From Rhodococcus sp. 06-462-5 (GTDB lineage: Bacteria; Actinomycetota; Actinomycetes; Mycobacteriales; Mycobacteriaceae): DNA of 64,000 bases. The stretch covers positions 434,001-498,000 of the forward strand of contig NZ_NOYD01000013.1 in assembly GCF_002258315.1 (NCBI RefSeq), read 5' to 3'. Shown here piece after piece: positions 19,721 through 28,453 of the stretch (position 1 is the first letter of the stretch; every line of letters starts with the position of its first letter). Made by a program: the position numbers and the translations under genes. Under the pieces are notes generated by a model. The model had not been told where the DNA came from. It searched no databases and saw only the letters and a program-made list of their open reading frames with translations.

Positions 19721-20634
19721 GTCGGTGGAACCGTGCGGGTGAGGAACTCGATCTGATCAGTCACCACCCTCTCGAACGCCTCACCCAGGTAGATCTCGAA
19801 ATGGCCTGCGTCGTAGGTCCTGATCTCACCGTGCGGTGCCGTCCGTGCGTAACGCAGAGTGGCCTTCGCCGGCGCAACCGAGTCCGTCTCGCAGACGACG
19901 AAGAGGATGGGGCACCGAACGTCCTTTGCCCGACGCCCGGGCCGGTGCCGCACGATACGCAGCGCAACTCTCGCTGCGACTCGGTTGTGAAAGGTCTCGT
20001 CGGCGTCCGGCGCGAGTGCCAGGTAACCGTCGTAGCTGTCGGGTGAGGTCATCAGCGCGGTCGTCCCGGGTCGTCCGGCCGTGTTCACCATCAGCGGCGG
20101 TCGACCGATCACCGAACCTGCCAGATCACCCAGTGCCCGGCCGGACAGCTTCATCGACGTCCAGGTGTTCGACGCGAGTCCCGAGGCAATTCCGTCGGTG
20201 AACGGGCACTGCGAGATCACTGCCGCGACCTGCTGGTCTCGGGCGGCGGCGACGATGACGTGACCACCACCGAACGACGAGCCCCACAACACGATTCGGG
20301 AGTTGTCCACATCTGCACGTGAGCGGGCATGAGCGATCGCCGAGGCCCAGTCCTGCAATTGCGCGTCGATGTCGAGCAGCTGTCGTGGCTCGCCGCCGCT
20401 GGCCCCGAAGTAGCGATAGTCGAACACCAGGCAGGCGTATCCCGCGGCGCGGAAGCGCTCCGCATAGGCGTCGAGCCGCATCTCCCGAGTTCCGCCGAGG
20501 CCGTGCCCCATGACGATCACCGGAGCCGGGCCGGTACCCCTCGGAAGATAGAGCCACGCCGCGCAGGCGTCACCGTGAGAATCGAACGTGACATCGATGC
20601 GATCTGGGATCGAGCCCCCCGGCTGCGAATTCAT
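19714..20634 (-). CDS. Alpha/beta hydrolase (DLH/acyl-peptidase-like)
   Basis: The 306-residue hydrolase has an oxyanion loop GHGLGG, a nucleophile elbow GSSFGG (Ser), a late acidic residue in VVCETDSVAP and a catalytic His in AGHFEIY. It resembles the mycobacterial-type dienelactone-hydrolase/X-Pro-peptidase-like group. The substrate is not predictable. The start ATG at 20634 opens the conserved part; further upstream the frame loses coding character. Its stop overlaps the end of the convergent nitrate reductase gene by a few bases. Confidence 0.78.
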   Translation of the reverse strand: MNSQPGGSIPDRIDVTFDSHGDACAAWLYLPRGTGPAPVIVMGHGLGGTREMRLDAYAERFRAAGYACLVFDYRYFGASGGEPRQLLDIDAQLQDWASAIAHARSRADVDNSRIVLWGSSFGGGHVIVAAARDQQVAAVISQCPFTDGIASGLASNTWTSMKLSGRALGDLAGSVIGRPPLMVNTAGRPGTTALMTSPDSYDGYLALAPDADETFHNRVAARVALRIVRHRPGRRAKDVRCPILFVVCETDSVAPAKATLRYARTAPHGEIRTYDAGHFEIYLGEAFERVVTDQIEFLTRTVPPTQ

Positions 20635-20683
20635 GCGCAGACAATAGCTCACCGGGTCGAAGCGATGGTCGAGAGTCGGTCGA

Positions 20684-21802
20684 TCAGCGTCCGGAGTGCT
20701 CGGCGGCGTAGGCGTCGACGCGTCCGTACGCGATCTTGGGCGTCCAGTCGCGCTGCACCAAGCCGAAGTTCTGCTCGGTGTCTGCGGTGTCGGTACCGGC
20801 GTCGCGCAGGCTGTACACGTAGGCCGGTCCGAGCCAGTCGTTGCCGAGTACGGCATCGAGGACGACCCCGATGCTGTCCGATTGCACCTGCTCGCTGACA
20901 CTGTTGGGTGCGGTCCCGGTGGGCGCTCCGAACTCGGTGATCCAGATCTGTTTGCCGCTGTCGCCGCCTGCGATCATGGTGTCTCGCATGGTCCACATCT
21001 TCATGGCGGTGTTCCACGATGCCGTGTCCGGGTCGTTGGGTAGATACGGCCACGTGTACGGGTGAACATTGAAGGCGTCGAAGTACTTGTTGGATCCTTG
21101 CGCGTACATCTTCGACAGGAACGTCGTACCCGCGATGTTGCCGTCCTTGTCCTCGGCGGGTGCCATCCCGCCAGCGAGCACGGTGGAATCGGGTTGCACT
21201 TGCTTGATGGCCGTGTAGGTCGCCCGAAGCAGTGCCGAATAGGCCGCCACATCGGGAACGGGCTTGAAGAACGTCACGATGTTCGGCTCGTTCCACACTT
21301 CCCAAATCTTGATTCGGCTCTGGTACCGCTGAACCACGGTCTTGGCGAACGCAGCGAAGGTCGCAGGATTCGCAGGACGGGAGTGCGAATCGTTGACGGC
21401 ACCGGCTACCCGTGCCCATCTCGGCGTGTACGCGACGATGCCGTGCACGCACATCCCGTGGGCGACAACGGCATCGATCACCCGATCCGTTCGGCTCCAG
21501 TCGAACCTGCCCCGCGTCGACTCGATGGCAGACCAATCGATGTCGAGACGAACCGCGAAGGACCCCGCGTCGCGGGCAAGCGTCAGTTCTCGATCCAGAT
21601 CCGTCGGAGACACCGCGCCTATGGAAGCGCCCGGTGAGACTCCGATCCGAACGGCATCCGACTGCCGCGCACACGGCGGATTGTCCCCCGGTACCTGTTG
21701 CTCCCGCAGTACGGATGCGGCCGCAGGCATCGACCCGGCAGCCAGGGACAACAACACGACCACAAGTGCCGTTGCCGCTCGTCGCGGTGAACTCGGTTTC
21801 AT
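20684..21802 (-). CDS. Secreted glycoside hydrolase (PslG/GH39- or GH5-like)
   Basis: The 372-residue exported protein has a signal peptide (ATALVVVLLSLAAGSMPAAAS) and a TIM-barrel glycosidase domain. The acid/base Glu is in EVWNEPN and the nucleophile Glu in IWITEFG. This pattern and size resemble PslG of Pseudomonas, an endoglycosidase encoded with an exopolysaccharide locus. It stands at the left edge of the exopolysaccharide genes, divergent from them, which suggests it trims or degrades the polymer outside the cell. The exact glycosidase family is inferred from motifs. Confidence 0.8.
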   Translation of the reverse strand: MKPSSPRRAATALVVVLLSLAAGSMPAAASVLREQQVPGDNPPCARQSDAVRIGVSPGASIGAVSPTDLDRELTLARDAGSFAVRLDIDWSAIESTRGRFDWSRTDRVIDAVVAHGMCVHGIVAYTPRWARVAGAVNDSHSRPANPATFAAFAKTVVQRYQSRIKIWEVWNEPNIVTFFKPVPDVAAYSALLRATYTAIKQVQPDSTVLAGGMAPAEDKDGNIAGTTFLSKMYAQGSNKYFDAFNVHPYTWPYLPNDPDTASWNTAMKMWTMRDTMIAGGDSGKQIWITEFGAPTGTAPNSVSEQVQSDSIGVVLDAVLGNDWLGPAYVYSLRDAGTDTADTEQNFGLVQRDWTPKIAYGRVDAYAAEHSGR

Positions 21803-21970
21803 CGGCAGATGTTAGCAACTTCCGTGAATGCGAAATCGAATACCGGCGATATTCCTTCGTAGCTGGGTTTGTCTCGGTCCTGGGCCGCAGAACCACGCCG
21901 AAAACCGAATTATGGAATGCAGTGACTCGGGCGTCGGTGAGACGACACGGCCTGTACTACCATCTGGACA

Positions 21971-22678
21971 ATGACGACAGGATTTCCCGGCTTCGACGAC
22001 CGCCTGAACGAGTTGCTGGCCACACAAGCGGAGAAGTCGGGTCAGTCCCCCGAGGCATACATTCGACGCGCTGTGGTCGATCAAATCGTGCGGGAGCTGT
22101 CCGAGGATCCCGATTCCGAGGTCGGTGCGCTGCTTCGAGTACTACAGGAGGGCGTGGACAACGGTGTCGACCCGATCGAGGCCACCCGGGTGTTCGGCAC
22201 CCCGATCGACGACCCGGACAGGCTTGCCGCAGTCACCCGAACGGGCTTGATGGACACCAACTCCGACGTCGGGTACGACCGGGTCGTCGCCATGGTGGCC
22301 GATGCCCTCAGCGTTCCGTCGGCTGCGTTCTCGCTGCTCGACGACAAACGTCAGTACTTCAAGAGCGCCCTCGGGCTGCCTGCGGAACTCGGTGGCGCGC
22401 AGGAGGTTCCTCTCGACGGATCGATCTGCCGCTACGCGATCGACCTCGGGCAACCACTCGTCGTCGAGGACGCACGGCTCAACGACATGCTCAAGGATCA
22501 CCCGTCGGTGCAGGGCAACATGCTCGTGTCCTACCTCGGAGTCCCGCTCACCGACGACGAGGGCCATTCCGTCGGAACCCTCTGCGTATGGGATCAGCAG
22601 CCCCGTCAATGGACTACCGGCCACGTTCAGATACTGCAGGATTTGGCGTGGATCATTCGCGAGCGAATTTTCGAATAA
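21971..22678 (+). CDS. GAF-domain sensor protein with ribbon-helix-helix-like N-terminus
   Basis: The 235-residue protein has a GAF domain at about 85-230 (SAAFSLLDDKRQYFKSALG, then DGSICRYAI and PLVVEDARLND). No kinase, cyclase or output domain follows. The first 45 residues (FDDRLNELLATQAEKSGQSPEAYIRR) read like a CopG-type ribbon-helix-helix, so DNA binding is possible but unproven. It lies between the divergent glycosidase and the priming glycosyltransferase and has its own terminator. It may therefore be a regulator of the exopolysaccharide locus. Confidence 0.75.
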   Translation: MTTGFPGFDDRLNELLATQAEKSGQSPEAYIRRAVVDQIVRELSEDPDSEVGALLRVLQEGVDNGVDPIEATRVFGTPIDDPDRLAAVTRTGLMDTNSDVGYDRVVAMVADALSVPSAAFSLLDDKRQYFKSALGLPAELGGAQEVPLDGSICRYAIDLGQPLVVEDARLNDMLKDHPSVQGNMLVSYLGVPLTDDEGHSVGTLCVWDQQPRQWTTGHVQILQDLAWIIRERIFE

Positions 22679-22685
22679 TCGGCGA

Positions 22686-22712
22686 AATACCCATCGGGTA
22701 TTAGCATTTTTC
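22686..22712 (+). terminator. Intrinsic terminator after the GAF gene
   Basis: A perfect stem AATACCC / GGGTATT with a 3-nt loop lies 8 bp after the stop codon and is followed by a T-rich tail (AGCATTTTTC). It separates the GAF gene from the exopolysaccharide operon. Confidence 0.75.
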
Positions 22713-22737
22713 GGCCCACAACCGACTTGGAGTTTTT

Positions 22738-22829
22738 TTGACAAGTCGCCCGGGTTGCCTCTTTCGTCCCGGTATACATTTAAAGGGATATTCGGGACCA
22801 CCGATCCGAACTAGCCACCGGAAGTAGAT
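22738..22829 (+). promoter_or_regulatory. Probable promoter region of the exopolysaccharide operon
   Basis: The AT-rich stretch holds a TTGACA hexamer (22738) and a -10-like TATACAT (22773). Their spacing is too wide (29 bp) to form one sigma-A promoter. The -10 element alone or an alternative sigma factor may be used. GGAAG lies a few bases before the GTG start of the first gene. Confidence 0.35.
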
Positions 22830-24308
22830 GTGCCCAAAACCCTGGATTCAATGCGCACCATCTCTCGGGCTGCCGAGGCGGACACAGTCGTCGACACTCG
22901 CACACTCGTGGATCGACTCCGAGTCGATCCATGGCACTCGGCGATCACCGTGGCCGTCGACGTACTTGCTGCTGTCGTGGCCGTGGTTGCAGCACTGCTG
23001 TGGTATTCGGGGAGTCTCACCGAGACCGGCTGGCTGCCATGGCTTTTCCTGCCGCTCCTCGTGGGCATCCTCGCCGCCAAGTCGATGTATCGCCGCGGAC
23101 TGCGGCGCAACTTCCTCGACGAGATCGGGCCGGCCGAAACGGCCGTCGCGTTCGCATCTCTGGCGTTGATGGTCTCGATGTTCGTGGCCGACACCGACTA
23201 TCGGCCGAGTGCCGTCGTATTGCGCATCTGGGTGGCGAGTGCCGCGACAATCGCCGTTGCTCGCTTGATCCGTGTCGTCGTTCAACGGTTGATTCGAACC
23301 AAGTACGGCTCCGCCGCACCGACCATCGTGTTGGGCAACGATCCGATTGCCCACCAACTCGTTTCACGGACACGTCAGTTTCCCGAGTACGGTCTGCTTC
23401 CGGTCGGTTACGTGGGCGAGGCACCGGTCGCCGACCTGTCCTCGGCAGGCGAACCGGCCGATCTGCCTCACCTCGGAGTCCCGAGCAACTTCGAGACGAT
23501 CGCTCGCAGAACGGCAGCAGAAGAACTGATCGTCGCGTTCGCACCGACGGAGGACCGGGAGCTCCTCGGTGCCATAAGGACAGCGCATCGACTCGGCATG
23601 CGAGTGTGGGTGGTGCCGAGACTGTACGACGCAGTAGGTGTCAACGCCCGCGTCGAGCACATCGGCGGTCTGCCGTTGATGGTGCTACCGCACGTGAACC
23701 CCAAGGGGTGGCAGTTCGCGCTCAAAGGAGTTCTCGATCGGGTTCTGACCGCCTTCGGCCTACTGCTGCTCTCCCCCGTCTTCCTGACGCTGATGCTGCT
23801 CGTGCGCCTGAGTTCCCCTGGACCGATCTTCTTCAAGCAGGAGCGAATCGGTCGCGACGGATTGCCGTTCGATTGCCTGAAGTTCCGTTCCATGCGGCCT
23901 CCCCGTGCCTCCGACGCCGAGTTCGAGCGGAAGGCCGGTGACGCGCCCGGCGGTGTCGAAGGTGTCGATCGACGAACGCGCGTGGGAAAGATCATGCGAC
24001 AGACCTCGATGGACGAACTTCCGCAGCTGCTCAACGTCCTTCGCGGCGACATGAGTTTGGTCGGTCCGCGGCCGGAGCGCCCCGAGTACGTCGACCTGTT
24101 CGAGATGCAGATCCGTCGGTACGGGGAGCGGCATCGAGTGAAGGCAGGTGTCACGGGATGGGCTCAGGTGCACGGCCTTCGCGGTCAGACGTCCATCGCC
24201 GACCGCGCCGAGTGGGACAACTACTACATCGAGAACTGGTCGGTGTGGCTCGATGTCAAGATCCTGTTTCTCACGGTTCTCGCCGTTCTGAAGCGCGCCG
24301 AGGACTGA
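22830..24308 (+). CDS. Polyprenyl-phosphate sugar-1-phosphate transferase (priming enzyme)
   Basis: This 492-residue membrane enzyme starts exopolysaccharide repeat-unit assembly by moving a sugar phosphate from UDP-sugar to undecaprenyl phosphate. N-terminal membrane segments (about 40-150) precede a nucleotide-binding-like domain (about 160-290). The catalytic bacterial sugar transferase domain follows, with KFRSMRP, MDELPQLLNVLRGDMSLVGPRPERPEY and GVTGWAQVHG. It is the WbaP/WcaJ type. The start is a GTG with GGAAG upstream. It is the first gene of the exopolysaccharide operon. The sugar (glucose, galactose or other) cannot be assigned. Confidence 0.9.
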   Translation: MPKTLDSMRTISRAAEADTVVDTRTLVDRLRVDPWHSAITVAVDVLAAVVAVVAALLWYSGSLTETGWLPWLFLPLLVGILAAKSMYRRGLRRNFLDEIGPAETAVAFASLALMVSMFVADTDYRPSAVVLRIWVASAATIAVARLIRVVVQRLIRTKYGSAAPTIVLGNDPIAHQLVSRTRQFPEYGLLPVGYVGEAPVADLSSAGEPADLPHLGVPSNFETIARRTAAEELIVAFAPTEDRELLGAIRTAHRLGMRVWVVPRLYDAVGVNARVEHIGGLPLMVLPHVNPKGWQFALKGVLDRVLTAFGLLLLSPVFLTLMLLVRLSSPGPIFFKQERIGRDGLPFDCLKFRSMRPPRASDAEFERKAGDAPGGVEGVDRRTRVGKIMRQTSMDELPQLLNVLRGDMSLVGPRPERPEYVDLFEMQIRRYGERHRVKAGVTGWAQVHGLRGQTSIADRAEWDNYYIENWSVWLDVKILFLTVLAVLKRAED

Positions 24309-24348
24309 TCGTGGTCTACGCCGAACACGACCGCGTTCGGGGCACCGC

Positions 24349-25722
24349 GTGATCACGTACGTTGCGCTCGGTGTCGGCGCAGCGCTGGTGTTCGCGCTGG
24401 GCTGCGCGGTGGCCTCGGCGATCTACCGTCGGCCACAGCGCGGGGTTCTTCTGCTGGCCGGACTTGTTCCACTGCACGGACTTCTGGTTCTCGTTCCCCT
24501 CCCCGGGATCGTATCGGGCTGGAAGGAAGGGCTCGTCGTCTTCACGGTCCTGTGTGCGTGGCTACGCCGACCACGGCACGTCCGCGGCTCGACGCCTCGA
24601 GTGTTCATGCCGTGGTGGCCGGCCGCTGCCGTCTTCGTCGTGTTCGGCAGCGTCTCTGCGCTCACCACCTTCGGAATCGTCGGCGTGTTCGGCATCAAGG
24701 TCACCTTCTTCTACATCCTGCTGGTGGTCGTCATGTGGCTCGCGCCGTTCGACGCCGCGGACCGGGACCATCTCGTGTCGGTTCTCATGGGAATGGGCGT
24801 GTTCACGTCGGCGGTCGGCATTGCGCAGCTTCTGGCCGGACCCGCGGCGCTGGTGTCGCTGGGTTACGAATACGGCACGCAGGTCCGAACATCGGGGGGA
24901 CTGCTGCGCACGTTCAGCACGTTCAACCTGCCGTTCCCCTTCGGTCTGTACGTGATGTTGGCGTTGCTGGTCGGTGGTGCGGTTGCGTTGGCCGATCCGC
25001 GCCGTCGACGAAACATGTTGTTTCTGTGGGCAAGTCCGATGATGGTGGTCGCCATGTCCAGCTCGATCGTGCGAGGAGCGATTCTCGGGCTCGCCGTCGG
25101 GGCCATCTACTTGATCGCTGTGCGTTTCCGCTACCTCGCCGCGCCGCTCGCGCTGGCGGCGCTGGCAGTCCTGGTCACGATTCCCTTCGTTCCCGGAATC
25201 ACGTCGGTCTTCTTCTCGTCGAGCAGCCTGGGTCAACGCGGCGACGGCTGGGCGAACATCATCGCCAGCATTCTGGTTCATCCAGTCGGGACGGGGCTGG
25301 GATCGAGTGGGTCTGCAGCAGACCGCATTTCCACCGCCGAGGGCGTCGCGTTCACGCAATCGGGGCTCTCGACCAATTACCAGCCCGACAACTACTACGT
25401 CAAGGCGCTGCTCGAATTGGGGCCGATCGGCCTCTGGGCCGTCGTGGCGCTGTTGGTGACGTCGTTGCTGTGGTGCACCCGCCTGTCCCGGGCACTACCG
25501 GGTAGCGACGGTGCGCTCGCCCTCGGAGTCGGTGCCTCGATCGTCGCCGCGATGTTCGCCAGTCTCGTCTCCACGTATTTCGAGATCTTTCCGATCGATG
25601 TCTATTTCTGGCTCTTGTTAGGAGTGGTGGGATGCGCAGCAGCGCAATACGAATCGTTTTCGGGGCGCTCGCCCTCCGACCGGGCGGAAGCGGCGTACAG
25701 ACCTACATTCGCGAACTCCTGA
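24349..25722 (+). CDS. O-antigen-ligase/Wzy-like exopolysaccharide polymerase
   Basis: This is a 457-residue protein with about ten transmembrane segments and a large periplasmic loop near the C-terminus (about residues 290-350, with NYQPDNYYVKALLELGPIGL). That loop pattern is typical of the O-antigen ligase/Wzy polymerase superfamily. It sits directly behind the priming transferase. Polymerase rather than ligase is inferred from the Wzx/Wzy-type gene set. The 3' end overlaps the next glycosyltransferase by 91 bp. Confidence 0.8.
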   Translation: MITYVALGVGAALVFALGCAVASAIYRRPQRGVLLLAGLVPLHGLLVLVPLPGIVSGWKEGLVVFTVLCAWLRRPRHVRGSTPRVFMPWWPAAAVFVVFGSVSALTTFGIVGVFGIKVTFFYILLVVVMWLAPFDAADRDHLVSVLMGMGVFTSAVGIAQLLAGPAALVSLGYEYGTQVRTSGGLLRTFSTFNLPFPFGLYVMLALLVGGAVALADPRRRRNMLFLWASPMMVVAMSSSIVRGAILGLAVGAIYLIAVRFRYLAAPLALAALAVLVTIPFVPGITSVFFSSSSLGQRGDGWANIIASILVHPVGTGLGSSGSAADRISTAEGVAFTQSGLSTNYQPDNYYVKALLELGPIGLWAVVALLVTSLLWCTRLSRALPGSDGALALGVGASIVAAMFASLVSTYFEIFPIDVYFWLLLGVVGCAAAQYESFSGRSPSDRAEAAYRPTFANS

Positions 25723-26684
25723 ACGAGCTCCCGCATTGCCTACCGGGTACCGATCTCGCCGCGTGCGTGCAGCGCGACGCCGTCGGCGATCTTCCACCCT
25801 CGGTCGCGGCGATGGAGAGGCCGGTCACCAGCGGTGCGGCTCGCGCTGTGCTCGGTGCCCTCCCTGTCGGTCGTTGCGATGTGGTGCACGGCCTCGACGT
25901 CGACCTGCCGTTCCTCACCAAGGCCTTCACCGTTGCGACGGTGCACGACCTCTCGGTCATCGACATGCCGTCGGCTTCCAGTCGATTTCGCGCACTGGGT
26001 GAGCAGAGACTGGTACGGCGCGCACTGCGCCGCGCAGATCTGCTCATCGCGGTCTCTCAGTTCACCGCCGATCGAATCAAGGCGGTCAGCGGGCGCGACG
26101 CCACGGTGGTCGGCCTGGCACCCGCCGCATGGGCCTGCGTCCCCACCGAGGGCCGGGTGGACGCCGTTCGACGCAAGTACGACTTGCCGGAGCGCTTCGT
26201 CATGCAGGTCGGAACGGTGGAGCCTCGCAAGAACGTTCAGCTGGTGGCGGACGCAGCGGAGAGTCTCGGACTACCGTGCCTGTTGGCCGGGGCCGGGTCC
26301 ACCGGCCCCCAAGCCCCCCGCAATTCCCAGGGGCTCGGGTACGTCGATGTCGAGGATCTGCCCGGCCTCTACGCTGCTGCGACGATCACTGCGTACGCCT
26401 CTCGATACGAGGGCTACGGGCTCCCACCCGTCGAGGCGATGGCCTCGGGCGGCGCGGTCGTCGCCAGTGCCGTCGGTGCCCTCCCCGATGTCGTCGGCGA
26501 CGGTGCCGTTCTCGTCCGATCGGAGAACGTGGACGACTGGGTACAGGCGATGAAACCCATCGTTTTCGACGGGGATGCCCGCGCAGCCCTCGTCGACGCG
26601 GCAGCCGTGGCAATCCGCGAGATCAGCTGGCGTCGAACGGCCGAGCTCACCGCCGATGCATATCGAGCCGCAGGCGTGGTCTGA
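25632..26684 (+). CDS. Family 4 glycosyltransferase
   Basis: The 350-residue retaining GT-B enzyme has the Gly-rich N-terminal loop RPGGSGVQTYIREL, the mid-protein VGTVEPRKNVQLV and the C-terminal E-x7-E motif in SRYEGYGLPPVEAMASG. It probably adds one sugar to the lipid-linked repeat unit at the cytoplasmic face. The ATG lies 91 bp inside the end of the polymerase gene but has its own AGGAG site. Its TGA overlaps the start of the flippase gene (ATGA). Confidence 0.88.
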   Translation: MRSSAIRIVFGALALRPGGSGVQTYIRELLNELPHCLPGTDLAACVQRDAVGDLPPSVAAMERPVTSGAARAVLGALPVGRCDVVHGLDVDLPFLTKAFTVATVHDLSVIDMPSASSRFRALGEQRLVRRALRRADLLIAVSQFTADRIKAVSGRDATVVGLAPAAWACVPTEGRVDAVRRKYDLPERFVMQVGTVEPRKNVQLVADAAESLGLPCLLAGAGSTGPQAPRNSQGLGYVDVEDLPGLYAAATITAYASRYEGYGLPPVEAMASGGAVVASAVGALPDVVGDGAVLVRSENVDDWVQAMKPIVFDGDARAALVDAAAVAIREISWRRTAELTADAYRAAGVV

Positions 26685-28210
26685 TGGCCGAGGACCTCGC
26701 GCTCGACGGCACCGAGCAGCCCCCCGACTACCGCGCAGTCGCCGCGGATCCGAAGGCCGCGGCCAAGGCCACTATTGCGGTCCTGATCAGCCGAGTGATC
26801 ATCGCAGCGCTGGGATGGGCAGGCAGCGTCGTGGTCGCGCGGTCCCTCGGACCGGACGACTGGGGCCAGTTCAGCTTCGTCTTCGCGCTGCTCGGCTTGA
26901 TGTCCGTCGTCACCGATCTGGGAGTCGGACGCGTCGTGCTGGCGAAGTTGATGGACGACGATCCCGAGGAAATCGGGAGAACGGCATCGTCGTTCCTGGC
27001 TCTGCGTACCGTCCTCGGGTTGGTGGGGTACGTGCTGGCCGTCGCATACGTTCTCCTGCTGCAGTATCCGAGCGAAGTGGTTCTCGCGACGGTCGTGGGC
27101 GGACTGGTGGTCGTGTTCGCCACGCCGGGCCACGCCTTGAGCGTCCTCTTCCAGAGCCGTCACCGCCTGGTCCTCGTGGCCGTCGCCGAAAGCGCGGGCC
27201 AGGCAATCCAATTGGCCTTGACCGTGTTGGCGGCCGTGCTGGCCCCCACCCTGCTGATCTTCGTTCTCCCGGCCGTGGCCAACGAAGTGTTCAAGTTGGT
27301 GACCAAGGGCTTCGGCATCGGCAACCGTTCCATGGGCCTGCGACCGTCGCGGCACATCGAAATCCGTCGCTGGGGGCCCTACCTGAAAGAGGCCGTGCCC
27401 CTCGCGATCGGCTTCGCTCTCACCATCGCCATGCTCAAGATCGACATGTTGATGCTCAGCCTGCTCGACACGTTCGAGGCCGTGGGACTGTATTCCATCG
27501 GCTACAAATTCTCGGACATGATCGACACCTTCGTGTTGGCGGCGGTGGCACCGATCAGCACCTTGCTCGTCGCGTCGTGGCCCCACGACACCGCAGCGTT
27601 TCGAGCGCGCACACGTTCGGCTGCACTGCTGTTCGCACTGTTCGGCGCGATGGCTGTCGCGGCGTTCGTACCATCCGCCGAGCCGCTGATCGGATTGCTG
27701 TACGGCGAGAGATTCGTCGACGGAGCTCACGCGGCCCGTCTGCTCGTGATCGGCGCTGCGCTGATGTCGTTGGTGATGCTGGGCATATTTCTGCTCGCAT
27801 CGGCCGGAATGCAACGCCACTACCCCGTGGTGGCGTTGGTCGGTCTTGCCCTGAACGTCGGATCGAACCTCGTTCTGATCCCGCGAATGTCGTACGACGG
27901 AGCTGCAATCTCCACGGTGGTGACGATCGGAACCACACTCGTTCTGCTGTGGATCGTGATCGCGCGGAGTATTCCGATTTCCAAACTGTTTCCGATGCAG
28001 TCGATTTCGATCGTCTTCGTGATCACGGCAGCTACGACGGTCGGCGGCTGGTTCCTGGTGCAGTACTACCCCGGCCTGTGGCTGCTCGTCTCCGCTGCGG
28101 CAGCGTTGCTGGTCGCGACCCTGCTCTGCGCGCTCGTTGCCATCGGACTCGTCGAGTCACCACTGCCGGGACCGGCAGAGAAAGGACGACACCGTGCGCG
28201 CACCGAGTGA
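26684..28210 (+). CDS. Wzx-like polysaccharide flippase (MATE/MOP family)
   Basis: The 508-residue protein has 12-14 hydrophobic segments. It begins, after a 25-residue cytoplasmic tail, with a segment ending ARSLGPDDWGQFSFVFALLG, a hallmark of polysaccharide exporters of the MOP superfamily. It is expected to flip undecaprenyl-linked repeat units to the outer face for the polymerase. The ATG overlaps the stop of the preceding glycosyltransferase. A longer open frame upstream in the same phase is only an antisense-type shadow of that gene. Confidence 0.88.
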   Translation: MAEDLALDGTEQPPDYRAVAADPKAAAKATIAVLISRVIIAALGWAGSVVVARSLGPDDWGQFSFVFALLGLMSVVTDLGVGRVVLAKLMDDDPEEIGRTASSFLALRTVLGLVGYVLAVAYVLLLQYPSEVVLATVVGGLVVVFATPGHALSVLFQSRHRLVLVAVAESAGQAIQLALTVLAAVLAPTLLIFVLPAVANEVFKLVTKGFGIGNRSMGLRPSRHIEIRRWGPYLKEAVPLAIGFALTIAMLKIDMLMLSLLDTFEAVGLYSIGYKFSDMIDTFVLAAVAPISTLLVASWPHDTAAFRARTRSAALLFALFGAMAVAAFVPSAEPLIGLLYGERFVDGAHAARLLVIGAALMSLVMLGIFLLASAGMQRHYPVVALVGLALNVGSNLVLIPRMSYDGAAISTVVTIGTTLVLLWIVIARSIPISKLFPMQSISIVFVITAATTVGGWFLVQYYPGLWLLVSAAAALLVATLLCALVAIGLVESPLPGPAEKGRHRARTE

Positions 28211-28453
28211 AAACCACAGACACAACGGACACATCGCCCGATTCGGGCGGTGCCGACCGGAGTCGAAGTTCGGTTTCGCGACGTTAACACAGCAATGTGC
28301 TTGTTATTCCAATGTTGTTGAAGTTCAATTTCATTCACGTGCGGCACGGCTACGCGGACACCATCGGAGCCCGGCTATCATCGAGCCCGTCGGCTCCACG
28401 AATCGCCGAAGCGGTACATCCGCTCGCATCAACGACGGAAGGGTACGCGGTTG
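28211..28453 (+). promoter_or_regulatory. Intergenic region with probable internal promoter of the exopolysaccharide locus
   Basis: A 243-bp gap separates the flippase from the Wzz-like gene in an otherwise tightly packed locus. It contains an AT-rich core (about 28280-28335, with CACAGCAATGTG and several TTGTT/TTGAA hexamers), unlike the flanking coding DNA. A second promoter for the downstream half is likely. I see no clear open frame or hairpin terminator. Confidence 0.35.
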
